A stretch of DNA of 64,000 bases from Maratus speciosus (GCA_963932465.1 OZ010793.1:257135525-257199524), one strand, 5' to 3'; shown: positions 21,657 to 33,549, counted from the first letter of the stretch. The notes: generated from the sequence alone by a model not told the origin. Numbers and translations are program-made.

Positions 21657-22254
21657 ATTTTCAGACCGCCTTCTTCTTATAAATAATAACCTAAAGCAAT
21701 AGTTTTTTGTTAGTGTTTTAAGTTTACTTATAAAAAGTTCTTGTTCATCAAAATGGAAGTATTTGTGTTAAATATTATTTAAAATTGTTTTATAAATTAA
21801 CTTTTAAATACCTTTAAACTCTGACACGCAGGAATATTCGTCTGGCCAAATATTCGATATTTGGTTTACTAGCGAATATTCGGTATTCGACCAAACTTCC
21901 TATTCGGTGCATCCTTAACTTTAACATTCAACGTTCCGATTAATATCCGGTTAATATGCGATTTGCTTTGTAATGAATTTTAGTTCAGAACTTGTTTATT
22001 GTATTTTGATTTTCAAAGGTATATATATTTCAACAGAATAATTATTTCGGTAAACTGAAACAAAGGTTTTGGACATCCCGCCGCAATAGTCATCAAATAA
22101 ATTTATGCAGTAAACAGCTGAGAAATTCAGCCTGTATTTGTAAAAGTGATTTTAAAAATTAAACTTACAGAGTAAAAAAAAATTAAAAATTAAATTAATA
22201 TATTTAATTTTTATTAATTATTTCAAAAAAAATTATGGCCATTTCCCCCCCCCC

Positions 22255-22400
22255 CCCCATTCTGATTAGAAAATCAGAGTTCTAACTTTTTACGGCTGCT
22301 CTTTCATCTTCACCTAACACTTCATTTATAATGGCTGTTTCATAATAATGGAAGCCGCCAGTCCATCAGAAGAAAATGGTCCATTCCAAAGGTATAAGTT
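22255..22400. repeat. Single-arm copy of the 13.6 kb foldback
   Basis: This is nearly identical to 13797-13945 (shared AAAATCAGAGTTCTAAC, TACGGCTGCTCTTTCATC, TCCATCAGAAGAAAATG). It starts after a C run at about 22244-22258. The opposite arm is absent. Confidence 0.7.
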
Positions 22401-22561
22401 CGATTGAAAAAAACTATTTAATACTTTAAGCAGAAAGAAGAGGCTACAACAGCAATTTCCGCGACACTAATAGAATCACATAGCTGCCAATGTGTACGGT
22501 TTTGTTACCTCTAAAATTGAATGCAAATATTTGTCATATTTAATCGTTGACAATTGTTAGG

Positions 22562-22945
22562 CTTTTTAAACTGAATTTCCGGAAGTAACAGCCAATTGTT
22601 CCCTTGCGACAACATTTCTGTGGCTGTCAACTCGTAAACTTTACTAAAAATGCTAACTTTCACAACATTTTCTGGACGAATCTTTGCCTTTATAAGAAAA
22701 TGAGAAACTCTTTAATTTCTTGGTATCGGAACAAAATCGGTACATTTTATATTTTTACTAATATTAATGCAAACTTTTTGTATTTACGAATGAAAATGAC
22801 TTTGCGAAAATATCAGGAAAGTAGTTAGATTGGATTTTCTTTCAATATAAAGAATTCTCCTAAAAAAGAGATGTGATCCCCTCCAGCCCAAAAAAAGGAA
22901 ATCCGTGACCCCCCTCTAAATGGTGAACTGGATCCGCCCTTGCTT
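22562..22945. repeat. Dispersed repeat family A, copy 4, plus an element end
   Basis: The stretch 22655-22850 aligns with 2555-2700 (AATCTTTGCCTTTATAAGAAAATG). A short inverted part at 22562-22600 matches copy 3. It closes with CTGGATCCGCCCTTG near 22927-22943, which resembles the end of a hAT-like family whose other end, GGCAGATCCAAGGGGG, is at 13479. Confidence 0.45.
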
Positions 22946-23004
22946 CTAGAGTCTTCTTCAGGATAAATATGATGTTGAAATGTTTAAAAGTCTAGAGACG
23001 AAAG

Positions 23005-24104
23005 TAGAGTCCTGTGCGGGTCGGGTACCTGACCCGAACCCGCGAATTCTATTTTAAGTCGACCCGAACCCGCAAAAATAATTTTTGGCAACCCGACCCG
23101 AACCCTCAATGTAAGGAAAGCAAATCATGTTTTAATCCCATTATGAAAAATATTCTACAATTGTATCGTCAATAGAGGTTTGCCGCGGGACGCGCTGGGG
23201 CGACAAAATTTCAGACGGGCCAGGCCGAAGAATTAGGACAGTTTTTTTCAACAGGCCGGGCTGATAAACAAAATAAACGGCCGGGCCGGCAAAAAAATTG
23301 CACGGTCCTGCCAGGTCGGGCCTATAACTACAATTAAGCGGGTCTACAGGCCCGATATAAATATTTAGATGAAGTCGATAAAATTATATACACGGGACGG
23401 GGCGGGCCGGTTCCGGGCCAAAAACCTGGACTCGCAACAAAAAAGTTTAGAACCGGGTGCGGGTAACCCGACCCGAGGCAGAACTCTAAACGGTATAAAA
23501 CTAAAAATCTAATCTTTAAATATGCCTTAAAATTAGTTGCGGTTCCAAAAGTTCCACATATAACGATACACCTTGTTTTACACAATGGACCATCTGCCTT
23601 TAGTTTATCAGCAGTTATTATTTTGAAAATTTTCCCGTCTAACTCTTAACATAGTGCATCGTGTATCATCACAATTAAATTATTCATTTGATACATCAGA
23701 CAGGAAGGACCATTTAGCGTTTTGCTGCGTATTGTATTTTTAAAATACGATAAAAATATAATGTAATTTGTTATTTTGAAGACTGATGAAAGGATGACTA
23801 ATGGCAAAACAGAAAGGCACACATTTTGCTTTTCTGAAATTTTGATCTGCTGTTTATAAAGGCTTTTAACGTGAAAAAATATTTTCCACATTCTTTTTAA
23901 AAAGCGGGTTAACCCGAACCCGACCCGCAAGAGTAAAAAAGCCAACCAGAATCCGACCCGAACCCGAATCAATAAAAGCCAATCCGACCCGCAACAAAAA
24001 AATTTAAAGTCAACCCCGACCCGCAACGGGAAAATATAACGCCGGACCGCGGGTCGGGTCGGGTTCGGGTAAAAGCGGGTAATCCGACCCGATGCAGGAC
24101 TCTA
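23005..24104. mobile_element. hAT element built of CCCGACCCGAACCCG repeats
   Basis: The left end is TAGAGTCCTGTGCGGGTCGG and the right end ATGCAGGACTCTA. The flanks carry a perfect 8 bp duplication, GACGAAAG (22997-23004 and 24105-24112). Dense subterminal repeats of CCCGACCCGAACCCG run inward from both ends, alternating with A/T runs; such repeats are typical transposase-binding arrays of hAT elements. The GC-rich arms give spurious minus-strand frames at 23334-23585 and 23646-24166. No transposase is present. Confidence 0.85.
23173..23488. mobile_element. Related element nested in the GC-rich hAT
   Basis: TAGAGGTTTGCCGCGGG at 23173 faces an end at 23475-23488 whose complement is TAGAGTTCTGCCTCGGG, so the two form a terminal inverted pair related to the host family. 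Between them are GGCCGGGC-type repeats. The flanking 8-mers do not match, so it may be an old nested copy or a chimera made by exchange between related elements. Confidence 0.45.
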
Positions 24105-24112
24105 GACGAAAG

Positions 24113-25200
24113 CTTCCTGTCGAGTCTCGATCGATTATATGTAATGGAAAACTGCACTGAGTACATCAGAAAAATTTAAAAAATGAAATAAGTTGAGATG
24201 AATTGAAAGTTCGCCTGAAGACCATAGGTCTGTCACCAGCTATGAAGGGGAACGAACGGATTACATTCAAACAAGGTCATGGTAAAAAGAGGGGAAAACT
24301 GAAATATTGCAAACAGGTAAAGAATTAAGACTTTTTTATAATACTAAGCCATAATTTTGGTATAAGATAAATTATCGTTACAGGAATTATGCTCACCTGC
24401 AATGATTTCGACTGTTTCTCTGATCATGCTGTCAAATGGGTTATTATCTGGAATAATTTTTTATTTATAATAAAGATATGATGTTTTAATTTTGGCTGTC
24501 GTTGATTTTCGAATGTTGACTGATAGTTAATTGTATATTTAAAGCCATCTTGACAGAAATTTCGGAAATGAATCAAAACCTGGTGATGCCCCTATTGGCT
24601 ACGTCAGGTTCGGGCTCCGAAACTGTAGTGTGTATGTATGCGTGCTTTTTTGGTTAAAGCGAACTCGACAATGTTTAAAAAATTTAAGTACGCCCGTGGT
24701 AACAAAGTTTGGTGACCCTTACTGTATATTCATAATTTCTCACAATTTGAAGGGAATAGAATTTGAAACAGCTCTAAGAAAAATTTCAATTTGTAATTTC
24801 GCTACATAAAAATCATGAAAGTTTCTTTTTTATTTTACATAAAAATCAAGGTTATCTAAAATATAAACTTTATTTTTGATGCAGCTCACTAATAAGAGTT
24901 TTATCTGGTTAAAACATTTACGAATCTTGTAGCGCATTGAAGACACATCATTACGACAGAAATTTTTTTTATTTTTCTTTAATTCTGTACTCATTATAAA
25001 CTCTATTTTTGTCTCTTTCTCTCCTGAATTTAATCCATTTTCCCAGAAGAAAAAAATGTTTACAGTGAGTAATATACACGAAACTCCATCACGAGTTTCA
25101 AAGAACGGGTTTCTTAGACGAAGTCTGTCAAAGAAAAAAAAAAGGAAAAGAAAAGAAAGAAACGAAAGAATGTTATGGTGTCGTCTTTCGTTTCAATGTA

Positions 25201-25237
<37 letters not shown>

Positions 25238-26392
25238 TTAAGTTGTGGAGGACACGAATATTTGCATTTATCTTTAAATAAATAAATAAATAAACAATGT
25301 GTGTTCATTCGTTATTTTATTTAGTTAGCAGTGTCTATTTTCAACAGTTTCAGATTGAGTTTGCTAAATTGTACAGGCATTTAATTGTAGTTGAAAATTT
25401 CTAATTTCCTCTAATGGAAAACAAACATGAGTCATGGTGGTTTCCTACCAGTGATTCATTCGACAAACGATTCGTCATTGTTACAAAAAGGGTAAAACAC
25501 ACCTGTTCGATGAGTGGATATTTTTTAAGCTTTTTCCAAGCAAGTCGACGTTCGTTAATCCGAACTCTCAGGGACCAAGGAAAATATTCGAACTATCCGA
25601 TTCTAAAAAAGAAAATGACTTTTTACCTTATCACCAAACAGCAACAACAAAAATAATCATTTTATGCACACCAAAAAAATGACGTATAAGTAAAATGTTT
25701 GAAAAAAATTCGCGTTTTTTTACATTTTTAAACTGAGCATGTTTGGCAATGTACAAACGAACATTTTTCTTGAGTGTTACAATATATTATTGAATTTAAA
25801 TGTACATAATTTATGATATAATAAAGCCTGGAAAATGACATCATGAAAGTCTACACATCACTAAATTTCAATTGTCATAGTTGGCAAATGAAAACAATTT
25901 TTTAAAATTTTTATAATAGAGATTTGAAATTTTGTGAAAATATACATTTCCCATAAGTTTATAGAACACCTTAAAATAAATTTTCAATCTTATTATAATT
26001 TTAATATTTTTTTAAAAATATAAAATTTTAAAATGCTCCTTGCGTCTTATTTTTTTAGATATTTCATCGATTTTGGATTTTAATCACATAAAATTCTATT
26101 ACAAATAAATACGTGTATCGATTTTTTAATCCCTTAAATAGTTAATTTTTGGAGATATTTTTCTGAATTCTATATCGATTTTCATCAACATTTTGCCTTA
26201 TAATAAATTAAAAGTCAAATTTAATTGTCTTAATGAAGTCGAATTTTAAAATGCACACACAATTTCTTTTTAAGCAGTATCAGGATTCTTCCTTATCAGT
26301 TTCATGAATTTTGAAAATTTAAGCAGCAAGGAGCATTTAAAAAAAAATTCAAAAAAGCTGAAACATCTGTATTGAGAAAAATCGATTTAAAG
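24113..26392. other. Spacer with a pogo-like fragment and (ATT)n
   Basis: GTTCGTTAATCCGAACTCTC and CGAACTATCCGATTC at 25551-25605 look like the subterminal part of a pogo/Tigger element, but neither end is found. (ATT)n occupies about 25201-25237 and (AAAT)n about 25276-25295. Otherwise AT-rich without credible genes. Confidence 0.4.
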
Positions 26393-27152
26393 TACAGTGA
26401 AACCTCCCTGTGCGACCACCTCCCTGAACGACCATTTTTTCATGGAACGTAATTTATTCCCATAGGCTCAATACTAATTTTACCTCCATTCAGAGACCAT
26501 CCCAGTTAAACTCCCTCCATCAGCGACCCATTTCTTTGAAGAAAATGAAACAAATTCCGTTTTTTCCTGGTCGCTTGAAGAAGGTTTTATTAGAAAAATA
26601 ATTCGGAGAGCGCATTATTCATCAAACTTCTAACCTAAGTTTAGAAATTTTTTTTTTTTTATACCCGTCATTTTTAAGTGTTTACCCCTTTGTGCCTTTT
26701 TAGGCAATGAATTTAACTCTGATGACAAATTAAGAATAACGGTCTATAAACTACCCTGCACTATTCTGTCAGGAAACTGTCAAAGAAATAGATAAAGTAA
26801 TGAAATGGTCATTATTTGTTCCCGTCCAAAAAAAATTGCATTTATTTACTGAACTTCGAAAGAATTTCGAAATAAAAGTTATAAAAGATAAAACCATAAA
26901 ATCAAAGCAAATGTTAATGTATTCATTTTTAAATTCTACAATAATTAACTTATGTAATTAAATTTTGTTTTGATACTTAAATTTTCATAGTTTTTCCTAA
27001 TGTGAAAAATAAATCTTAGTAACATTAATTGTTACCTTTTTTTCAACAATTAAAATCTACATTTAAACATGACCTCCTTTAAGAGACCACCTCTCGGAGA
27101 GACCAATTTTTATTGGAACGGAACGTGGTCACTTTAGGGAGGTTTTACTGTA
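26393..27152. mobile_element. pogo/Tigger-like MITE, CAGTGAAACCTCCCT ends
   Basis: The left end is TACAGTGAAACCTCCCTGTG and the right end the complement of TACAGTAAAACCTCCCTAAA; TA is present at both sides. Subterminal GACCACCTCCC and GAGACCA motifs repeat on both arms. This is the usual architecture of non-autonomous Tigger elements. The 760 bp interior is noncoding. Confidence 0.8.
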
Positions 27153-27833
27153 TATTAAAAGATCAAAAAATTGTCTGTGAACGAAATTAAAACACTTGTA
27201 ACTTCGCGTAAAATAATCGCATCTGCTTGCGGTTTTCCACGAATGGCGTAGTACAAATTGCAGAAACATAACACACAAAAAAAGAAATCTCGATTTTGGG
27301 TTCAATTTTTGATCAAATAAAGGTCCACGGTCCCCTTAAAGTAGTGTTTTCAATTACTCTGTTTTAAAATATTCTAGTGAGATAAAATATTATAGTCAGA
27401 TTTTTTTTTTTACTTATTAGCTCCGCAACTGTTGCCGCAGAAAAAAATATAATGTCCAGGCCAGGAAAATGATATGAATCTCTGTGACAAACGTTTTATA
27501 CAGGGTGATTCAAAATGACGTGGCCAAAATGAAAAGGCAAAGCAGACATACAAAAAAATAATAATAATAATAATAATAAAATAAAAGTCACTTTGGAACA
27601 TGAGGTCGCAAACGCCATCCGGGACCCCTAGAAGGGATTGCAAATTATATGTAATACAAGAACAATAAACAAAAATCATTCTGCACCATTTTATTCATAC
27701 TATATTCCCACACATGTTACACATTTACCATCAATACTACTACAGGAGATGCTCGAAGTTTTGGCCTTTGGACACATGCTGTGTCTCCGCATCGACGCTG
27801 CATGGGCTTAGTCCAGGCTAAATGTATATTTTA

Positions 27834-28088
27834 CCTTGCAAAAGGTCGGGTAGAAGATTTTTTTAATTTGTTTATACTGGGGCCAGCATGGAAAAACCAA
27901 GTTTTCCAACAAAATTTCTTAAGGGAGAATTTTCTGTGGCTAAAAAACAACAAAATTTTGGGACTCTTTTTTTTTTTTTTATCTGGAGACCCGTTGCCGT
28001 AGCATATTATTTGCCAATTACAATCTTAAAGAGAGCAAAATTCTCTACAACTTTCATATTTACTTCTTCTACCCGATCTTTTGCAAGG
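27834..28088. mobile_element. Foldback MITE nested in the mariner-like element
   Basis: CCTTGCAAAAGGTCGGGTAG at the left faces CTACCCGATCTTTTGCAAGG at the right, with TA on both sides. Removing it with one TA rejoins the 3' part of the host element. It is noncoding with a T run at about 27967-27980. Confidence 0.75.
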
Positions 28089-28440
28089 TAACGCCTGTTT
28101 TTTGGTTAATTTCCCTTGGACTAACTGGTGCACCTTCATATACATATCAGGTGTATCTCGAGCACATCCTGCTGCCGCATCAATTCTTCCTACTAAATCT
28201 TCCTGCGATGAAGCAGGTGTTTCGTAAATAAGTCCTTTTAAAAACCATAAGAAAAATATACTGGAGACAAATCTGGTGATCGCCGCGGTGGTCATGCGAT
28301 TGGTCTACCTCGTTCAATCCAATGCCTGGGAAAGATGGCCTGCAGATGTGTTCTGACTTCTCTGCTGAAATGTGCTGGAGCTCCGTCGTGCTGAAATTAT
28401 ACAGGTCAAGTCGCTCAATTTGCTCAGCTCGTGTTTTCAT
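28026..28440 (-). pseudogene. Mariner-like transposase fragment (C-terminal half)
   Basis: In two overlapping minus-strand frames the sequence reads the C-terminal part of an IS630/Tc1/mariner-superfamily DDE transposase. Around 28300-28380 it has remnants of a GAPAHFS-like motif and FPG followed by an I-G-L/W-I-E-R-G-like stretch. Further on it has FFLWFLKGLIYETPASSQED, a form of the family's FFLWG.LKD.VY.TP motif, then an alanine-rich helix (RIDAAAG) and DM. At least one frameshift and loss of the first catalytic region make it nonfunctional. A foldback insertion interrupts the 3' end. Confidence 0.65.
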
Positions 28441-28754
28441 GGAAACGCCTTCTAGCGGTCTCGGATGGCATTTACGACCGCAATTTCCTATGTGATTTTT
28501 TATTCTTTTTGTATGCCTGCTCTGCCCTTTTCCTTTTCACCACGTTATTTTGAATCCCTCTGTAGACAAAAATATCGATATAATTCTTATTATACAAGAA
28601 TAAAAGCAACCAATATAAGGGAAAAAGTGTGTCTATGTTAAAGAAAGCTCTCTAGAAAAATAATATTGGTATAGTTTTGATAAACAGTTTTTCAAGTATA
28701 AGCTGTTAAAGGTGTATAATACACATAGGGAATCCAAATTGTATGAAACATAAA

Positions 28755-28932
28755 TACAGTAAACTCTGTCTAAGGCGGAATCAATCGGGACCAAGAAAAT
28801 TTTCCGCAGTAGACAATATTCCGCCTTAGAGAAATTTTACTCTATGCCTATGGATTCACAGGCACTTGAAAATCTTTCCGTGTTAGACAGATTTCCGTCT
28901 TACACTGAGTCCGCCTTAAAGAGATTTTACTA
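28755..28932. mobile_element. Short pogo-like MITE, TAAGGCGGA family
   Basis: The left end TACAGTAAACTCTGTCTAAG and the right end (complement TTTAGTAAAATCTCTTTAAG) form an inverted pair. Inside, TCTAAGGCGGAA and TCCGCCTTA repeats and GTTAGACAG(A) occur on both arms. It is about 178 bp long. Confidence 0.7.
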
Positions 28933-29320
28933 AATGGAAAAATATTTAAATTGTATGAAATATGGAAAAAATAAATATTTATATTATGGTACTTTTTAAA
29001 ATTGTTACAATGTCAAACGTGATCTGTAACTTGCAAAATTTTTTTTTTTTTTGTAAATAAATGCAATATCGCTTGGATTGATGATGTTTTTTTTTTGTTG
29101 TTGTTGTTCATGCAGACATATTTCTGCATAAAAAATAATCATTTATCATATAAAATGAAGAAAAATGAAAACAAATATGTTATTTTCATTTTTCATAATA
29201 ATCACACATGCGTATTATAGAAGATCGATGGGTGGCCATAATTAAAGTATAGGTGCTTAGAGTTTATTTGTAAAGAATGTATTGGCGCAAACACAACACC
29301 ATTTCGTATACTATATACTA

Positions 29321-30880
29321 CACTGCTCAAAAAATTTAGGGGAGCAAGCAAAAAAGTGAAGAGATGAGTTCAAGACAGCCATGTATGGGCATAAAATAGA
29401 TAGTACGCGTGTATCAGTGCGCAATACAGAAAAAAAGACGCAAACAAAATTGTAAGGGAGCTTTTATTCTTTGAAAAGATGAAAAGAACATGATAAGATG
29501 GTTTAGGGCAACAATTTGGTTTCATGTAAATGATAAAAAAAAAGTATTGTTTAGAAATGATGCAAGATTTTTAATATGGCGTATGGTCTCCTCGAACAGC
29601 TAAGACTGCTGCACACCTGTTTTCCATGGATGTGACGAGGTTATCGATAAGACTTTGGGGAATACTGTTCCACTGCTCAAGAATTCCGATCTCCAAGTCC
29701 CGGACAGTAAAAGGAGGCCTCGGTCTCGCAGCAATGCGTTGTCTGAGTATGTCCCAAGCATGCTCGATCGGATTTAGGCCAGGCTGGTCCGATATGCATG
29801 CTGGTCATTGCATACGCTGTATTGTTTTAGCTTCAAGCATGTTTTCCACAAGACGAACTGTATGAAGTTTGGCATTATCATGCATGGAAAAAAAGAAATC
29901 GCTAATTGCTGCAACATAAAATGCGGCATGAGGTCTCAGTATCTCGTCTGCATAACCTCGGACCGTCAAAGTGCCATTCCGAATGATATGCAGGCCCGTA
30001 CGTCCACCTATGCTGATTCCAGCCAATAGCATCAACCCACCTTGTCTGTAATGCGATCTTTCATGAACGAATATGGGATTATTTTGAGTGCCTCTTTCTC
30101 TCCATGCCAAAACACATCAGATGTTACATCCAGACTGAATCAGGACTCGTCTGTAATAAGAATTTGACTCCAACAACGTTGCCTCAAAACTCTATGTTCA
30201 GTTCCCCACCTTCTTTGGGCTGCACAGTGGCTTGAGGTCAACGGAATGCAGAACATTGGCTTCCGTGCATAGAGACCACTCTTATGAAGCCTATTTCGGA
30301 CTGTTTGGCCGGACACCCTTCGTTCTGTGGCCAAGAACAACTGCATTTGCAGCTGAGTAACATTGCCCGTTCCGTCTCGACGAGCTGTTAACAGGATATA
30401 TCTGTCATCAGTTTCTGTGTTAGCACATTTTCGACCTTGCACTTGTCGATGACTACCATTCCATGTGTCTTGGAATCGATTCCACAGACTTTCATAGACA
30501 CTTCTTGCGGCTCCAACAGCGTCCACTACACTTCGTTGTGTTTCCACAAATTCAACTGTCCCGATAACACGCCAAGCCATGGATTGCGGTAAATCATGTT
30601 GTTGTGACATTTTCAAGCCACCTTTTCTCAAAACACAAGCTGAGTAATTGAAATTTACAAATGAGGCAGTGAAACAGATGTTTCTGCAAAATCCCGATTT
30701 CAGCACTTATCTCCTTTTTCTAGTTTTGACGTCATAAACTGTAATTTACATGTGAAGTTTTCTTTATCTGTTTTCTACAACACTTTAAATTATGGATGTT
30801 TTATTATACGTTACTTATCGGTGTAAATATTTGCGTAATTTCGTTAAAACCATGTGCTCCCCTAATTGTTTTGAGCAGGG
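29321..30880 (-). mobile_element. Tc1-like transposon, CACTGCTCAAAA ends
   Basis: The ends are CACTGCTCAAAAAATTTAGG and the complement of CCCTGCTCAAAACAATTAGG, about 27 bp of inverted repeat, flanked by TA at 29319-29320 and 30881-30882. At 1560 bp it is a normal full-length Tc1 size. The single transposase gene is on the minus strand and is broken. It sits within one arm of a foldback element. A relative with the same CACTGCTCAAAACAATTA terminus lies at 44100-45638. Confidence 0.9.
29571..30610 (-). pseudogene. Tc1-like transposase, frameshifted
   Basis: The likely original start is the ATG at 30608-30610 (MSQQHDL). The N-terminal part has the paired-like helix-turn-helix region (AVGAARSVYESLWNRFQ) and a GRKCANTETDDRYI linker matching the usual GR-R-T...DR(Y/F) hook. 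The DDE residues are visible as LITDES (first Asp), MHDNAKLHT (second Asp, usually DDNARPH) and GLNPIEHAWD (Glu, DD34E type). The C-terminus ends RGDHTPY. The frame shifts near 30110-30140 and again near 29800, and a stop interrupts the shifted segment, so no full protein is made. The expected length is about 340 residues. Confidence 0.85.
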
Positions 30881-31225
30881 TATTTTGACCATAAAGAATC
30901 GATTTATAAAGAAAATAATAATTGGCATTTTCAGCATCACGGGTAAATGTGGTGTTGCTGGCTGATTTTGGGTAGTAAAAACAGGCATAAAAACTATAAA
31001 AAGTATCATTTTACGGGATTGACTAACATTTAATGGGCCTTTTTAAAAAATTGTATGCCTATTTTACTGCCCAAAATCAGCCTGCATGCAGCACTACTTC
31101 TGCAACTAATTGCAAAAATTTTAACCTCTTTTTTTCGTTTCTTTTTTTAATAAATCGATTCTTTATAGTCTATAAATAGTATGTATATGAAATGGTATTA
31201 CGTTAGCCCTGTTACCACCCTGCAT

Positions 31226-31893
31226 ATAAGATGGATGTAGATGTAAGCATGTAAGATACATGAATGTAATTATGAAGATAGAGATAATATAAAGCAAAGA
31301 GATATCTAGGTTTTTTTTTTTTTTTTTTTTTTTTTGAAAGCATGAAAATACTACTTGGCTTGTTTTGCAGTCATGAAAACTGAACTTTTACGAATGGAAG
31401 TGGGGAGGGAAGAGAAACTCGTATTAATCTAAATTTTTTCATTACCGATTATTGTCAGTTTTAACCATTATTAATAACTATAAAAAATATGACGAATAAC
31501 TATTCATTCTTGATAAATAGAAATTTTTTGTTAATAATGCGCTTCTAAACATTGGACATTATTAGAAAGAGTAAATAACAAAATCATAACTTTTAAAAAT
31601 TCAAAATTCTAATTATTTTTCAGTTTTGGGGTTGAAACCTCCCTTTTGTGCATAGCAGAAGACAAAAATATCACCATTGCTATATGCTAGAAAAAAGAAA
31701 AAGAAAAGCTGAATTTTATATTAAAACCCAAAGCGTGAAAACACGCGTGATTAAAATTTTTAGGCGTATTTTTCATATTTATTGCGCGAAATACGCTTTT
31801 AGGGGCATGATCGTTTAGAAATTTAAAAGTCATATCTTTATAAATATAATCTTTGTCACTGTAGTGGCGTAAACAATCTGCCAAAACGAGAAA

Positions 31894-31927
<34 letters not shown>

Positions 31928-33518
31928 CCCCTTTCTGTACGCATATATAGTGAAGGAAATCCGAATTATGAAAATTTTGTGATATCTCTACATTTTGAGG
32001 TTCTCTCAATACACTTTTGCTATTTTTACAAGGATCCCATATGCATGTGTCGTGAACATGTATGCGTTCATGTTGGTATTATTTTTACATTTTCAGGTAA
32101 CCAGAGTATTTTCTTACAAATTCACTGTGATATCTCTATGTACGAGTATATATGTATGTGCGTGAACATGATAGCGTTCAAACTGTGCTTTCGATTGAGC
32201 TCTCATTCGGATGCTTCTTTTTATGTGTTTAAACTATTTATTTGTCTACATATTTGATGTTGGTCTGTTACAGGCAAGATTACATATTTTTCATAACTAT
32301 ATTGTGGCAACAGTCAAATTTTGTGAAATATACATTTTTCTGAACTTTCTCTGAATGAAAATGCATTTTTGATATAATAAATTGTATGTTATTTTATAAG
32401 TAATATAGATAAACAATAAGGTATTCGAAAAGAATGGTAATTCCTGTTTGTCTGTTTCAATAATATTTTTTTAATTATAATTATTTACATTAAATAACTT
32501 ATTCATAATAACTATATTAATTTATCTTGTAATATCATGTGCTAATTGTAGCCATCTTTGAATTATATAATTATTATTTTTTAAATAATGTAAGGCCATT
32601 TTTACTCTATGACTGTTAGTCTGTTATATGAAATTGCCCTAAAGTGCTCGGAAAGTCTAGTGAAGTCATTCCAGATATTTTTTAATTATTCTTACTTTGT
32701 CTCTCTCTCTTAAGAAAAGCACACGAGACAAAAGATGTTTTGAAAAGTAAATTTCTGTTCTCGCTTGTTACTTCGTGAGTAAAGCATGAAAATAGAGGTA
32801 ACATTCCTCATGGGATTGCCCCCATTGCGAAGGTTTGCTTTTCACTTGCAAAACCTTTTTCATTAGGGCCCATTTTGTGTATTTGAAAAAATTAGATTAG
32901 TATGTAATTCTAAAGCTAAAAGGACATTTGTGTTTTCCTGAAGAAACGAAAAAGAAAAATATTTTTCGAGATGCAGCTTTCCATTCGAAGAATTTCTTAT
33001 GCGTAAAAAAACTTGAAGAAACAGTCTGTTAGGATTTAGATCCGAATTTACACATGAAACCTTGTTATTAAATTAAATTGTGTTAAAAGAAGTAAAACTA
33101 AAAAAAATATATATAAAACTGTGATAATTTGACAATAAAGTACCTCTAAATGAAATTAATTCTAACAATGCATTTTTTTATGTTTCTCCCTCCCATCTCC
33201 GTGCATTGAGAGTTCAGTTTTCTTTCTTCCTTTCTTTTCTTTCTTTTTCTTTTTTTTTTTATTCACTGGTCATTTTTATGTTTCCTCTGCTTTTGCACTT
33301 TTTAAAACACTAAATTCATTCCTCCAAAATAAGTCAAGAAGTATATTTCAACGCTTTGAAAAAAAAAAAAATCCCTGCATTATCTCTCTAATTATAATCA
33401 TTTGTGACAAAATAAACTGGATGCACTTATGCACAATTTTCAAATAAGATTTTTTTTCTAGTATCAGAATTGAAATTGTAATCCCACGTTCATTTTTCAT
33501 TTATTTTCCTCTTTTTCT

Positions 33519-33549
<31 letters not shown>

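Larger units (their letters stand above)
19127..21917. mobile_element. hAT element, TAGAGATGCACTGAAT ends (host of nested insertions)
   Basis: It starts TAGAGATGCACTGAATATT and ends TATTCGGTGCATCCTTA. The flanking 8 bp are identical on both sides (ACTTTAAC at 19119-19126 and 21918-21925). Subterminal sequence is rich in CGAATATT(C/T)GG motifs, typical of this hAT type. No transposase frame survives. It contains a TTAA-flanked MITE (19692-19865) and a second hAT (20203-21656). Its own length without the insertions would be about 1.2 kb. Confidence 0.85.
27501..28562 (-). mobile_element. Mariner-like element, CAGGGTGATTCAAAATGACG ends
   Basis: The left end is CAGGGTGATTCAAAATGACG and the right end ACGTTATTTTGAATCCCTCTG, an inverted pair with TA at both sides (27499-27500 and 28563-28564). 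The minus strand carries the C-terminal half of a transposase (28026-28440); the N-terminal half is missing, so the copy is internally deleted. A smaller foldback is inserted at 27834-28088, and (AAT)n lies at about 27558-27580. Confidence 0.75.
29280..31220. mobile_element. Foldback element interrupted by a Tc1-like transposon
   Basis: The right side (30883-31220) contains a palindrome: ATAAAGAATCGATTTATAAA against TTTAATAAATCGATTCTTTAT, and CTGATTTTGGGTAGTAAAAA against ACTGCCCAAAATCAG. The outermost right arm (ACTATTTATAGAC and CCATTTCATATACATACT in complement) continues on the left side of the Tc1 element as CCATTTCGTATACTATATAC. Removing 29321-30880 plus one TA restores a continuous left arm. 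The outer boundary is approximate. Confidence 0.7.

Noticed and set aside
23334..24166. Minus-strand frames of 65-126 codons
   Set aside because: They run through the CCCGACCCGAACCCG repeats of the hAT element and reflect low stop frequency in GC-rich repeats.
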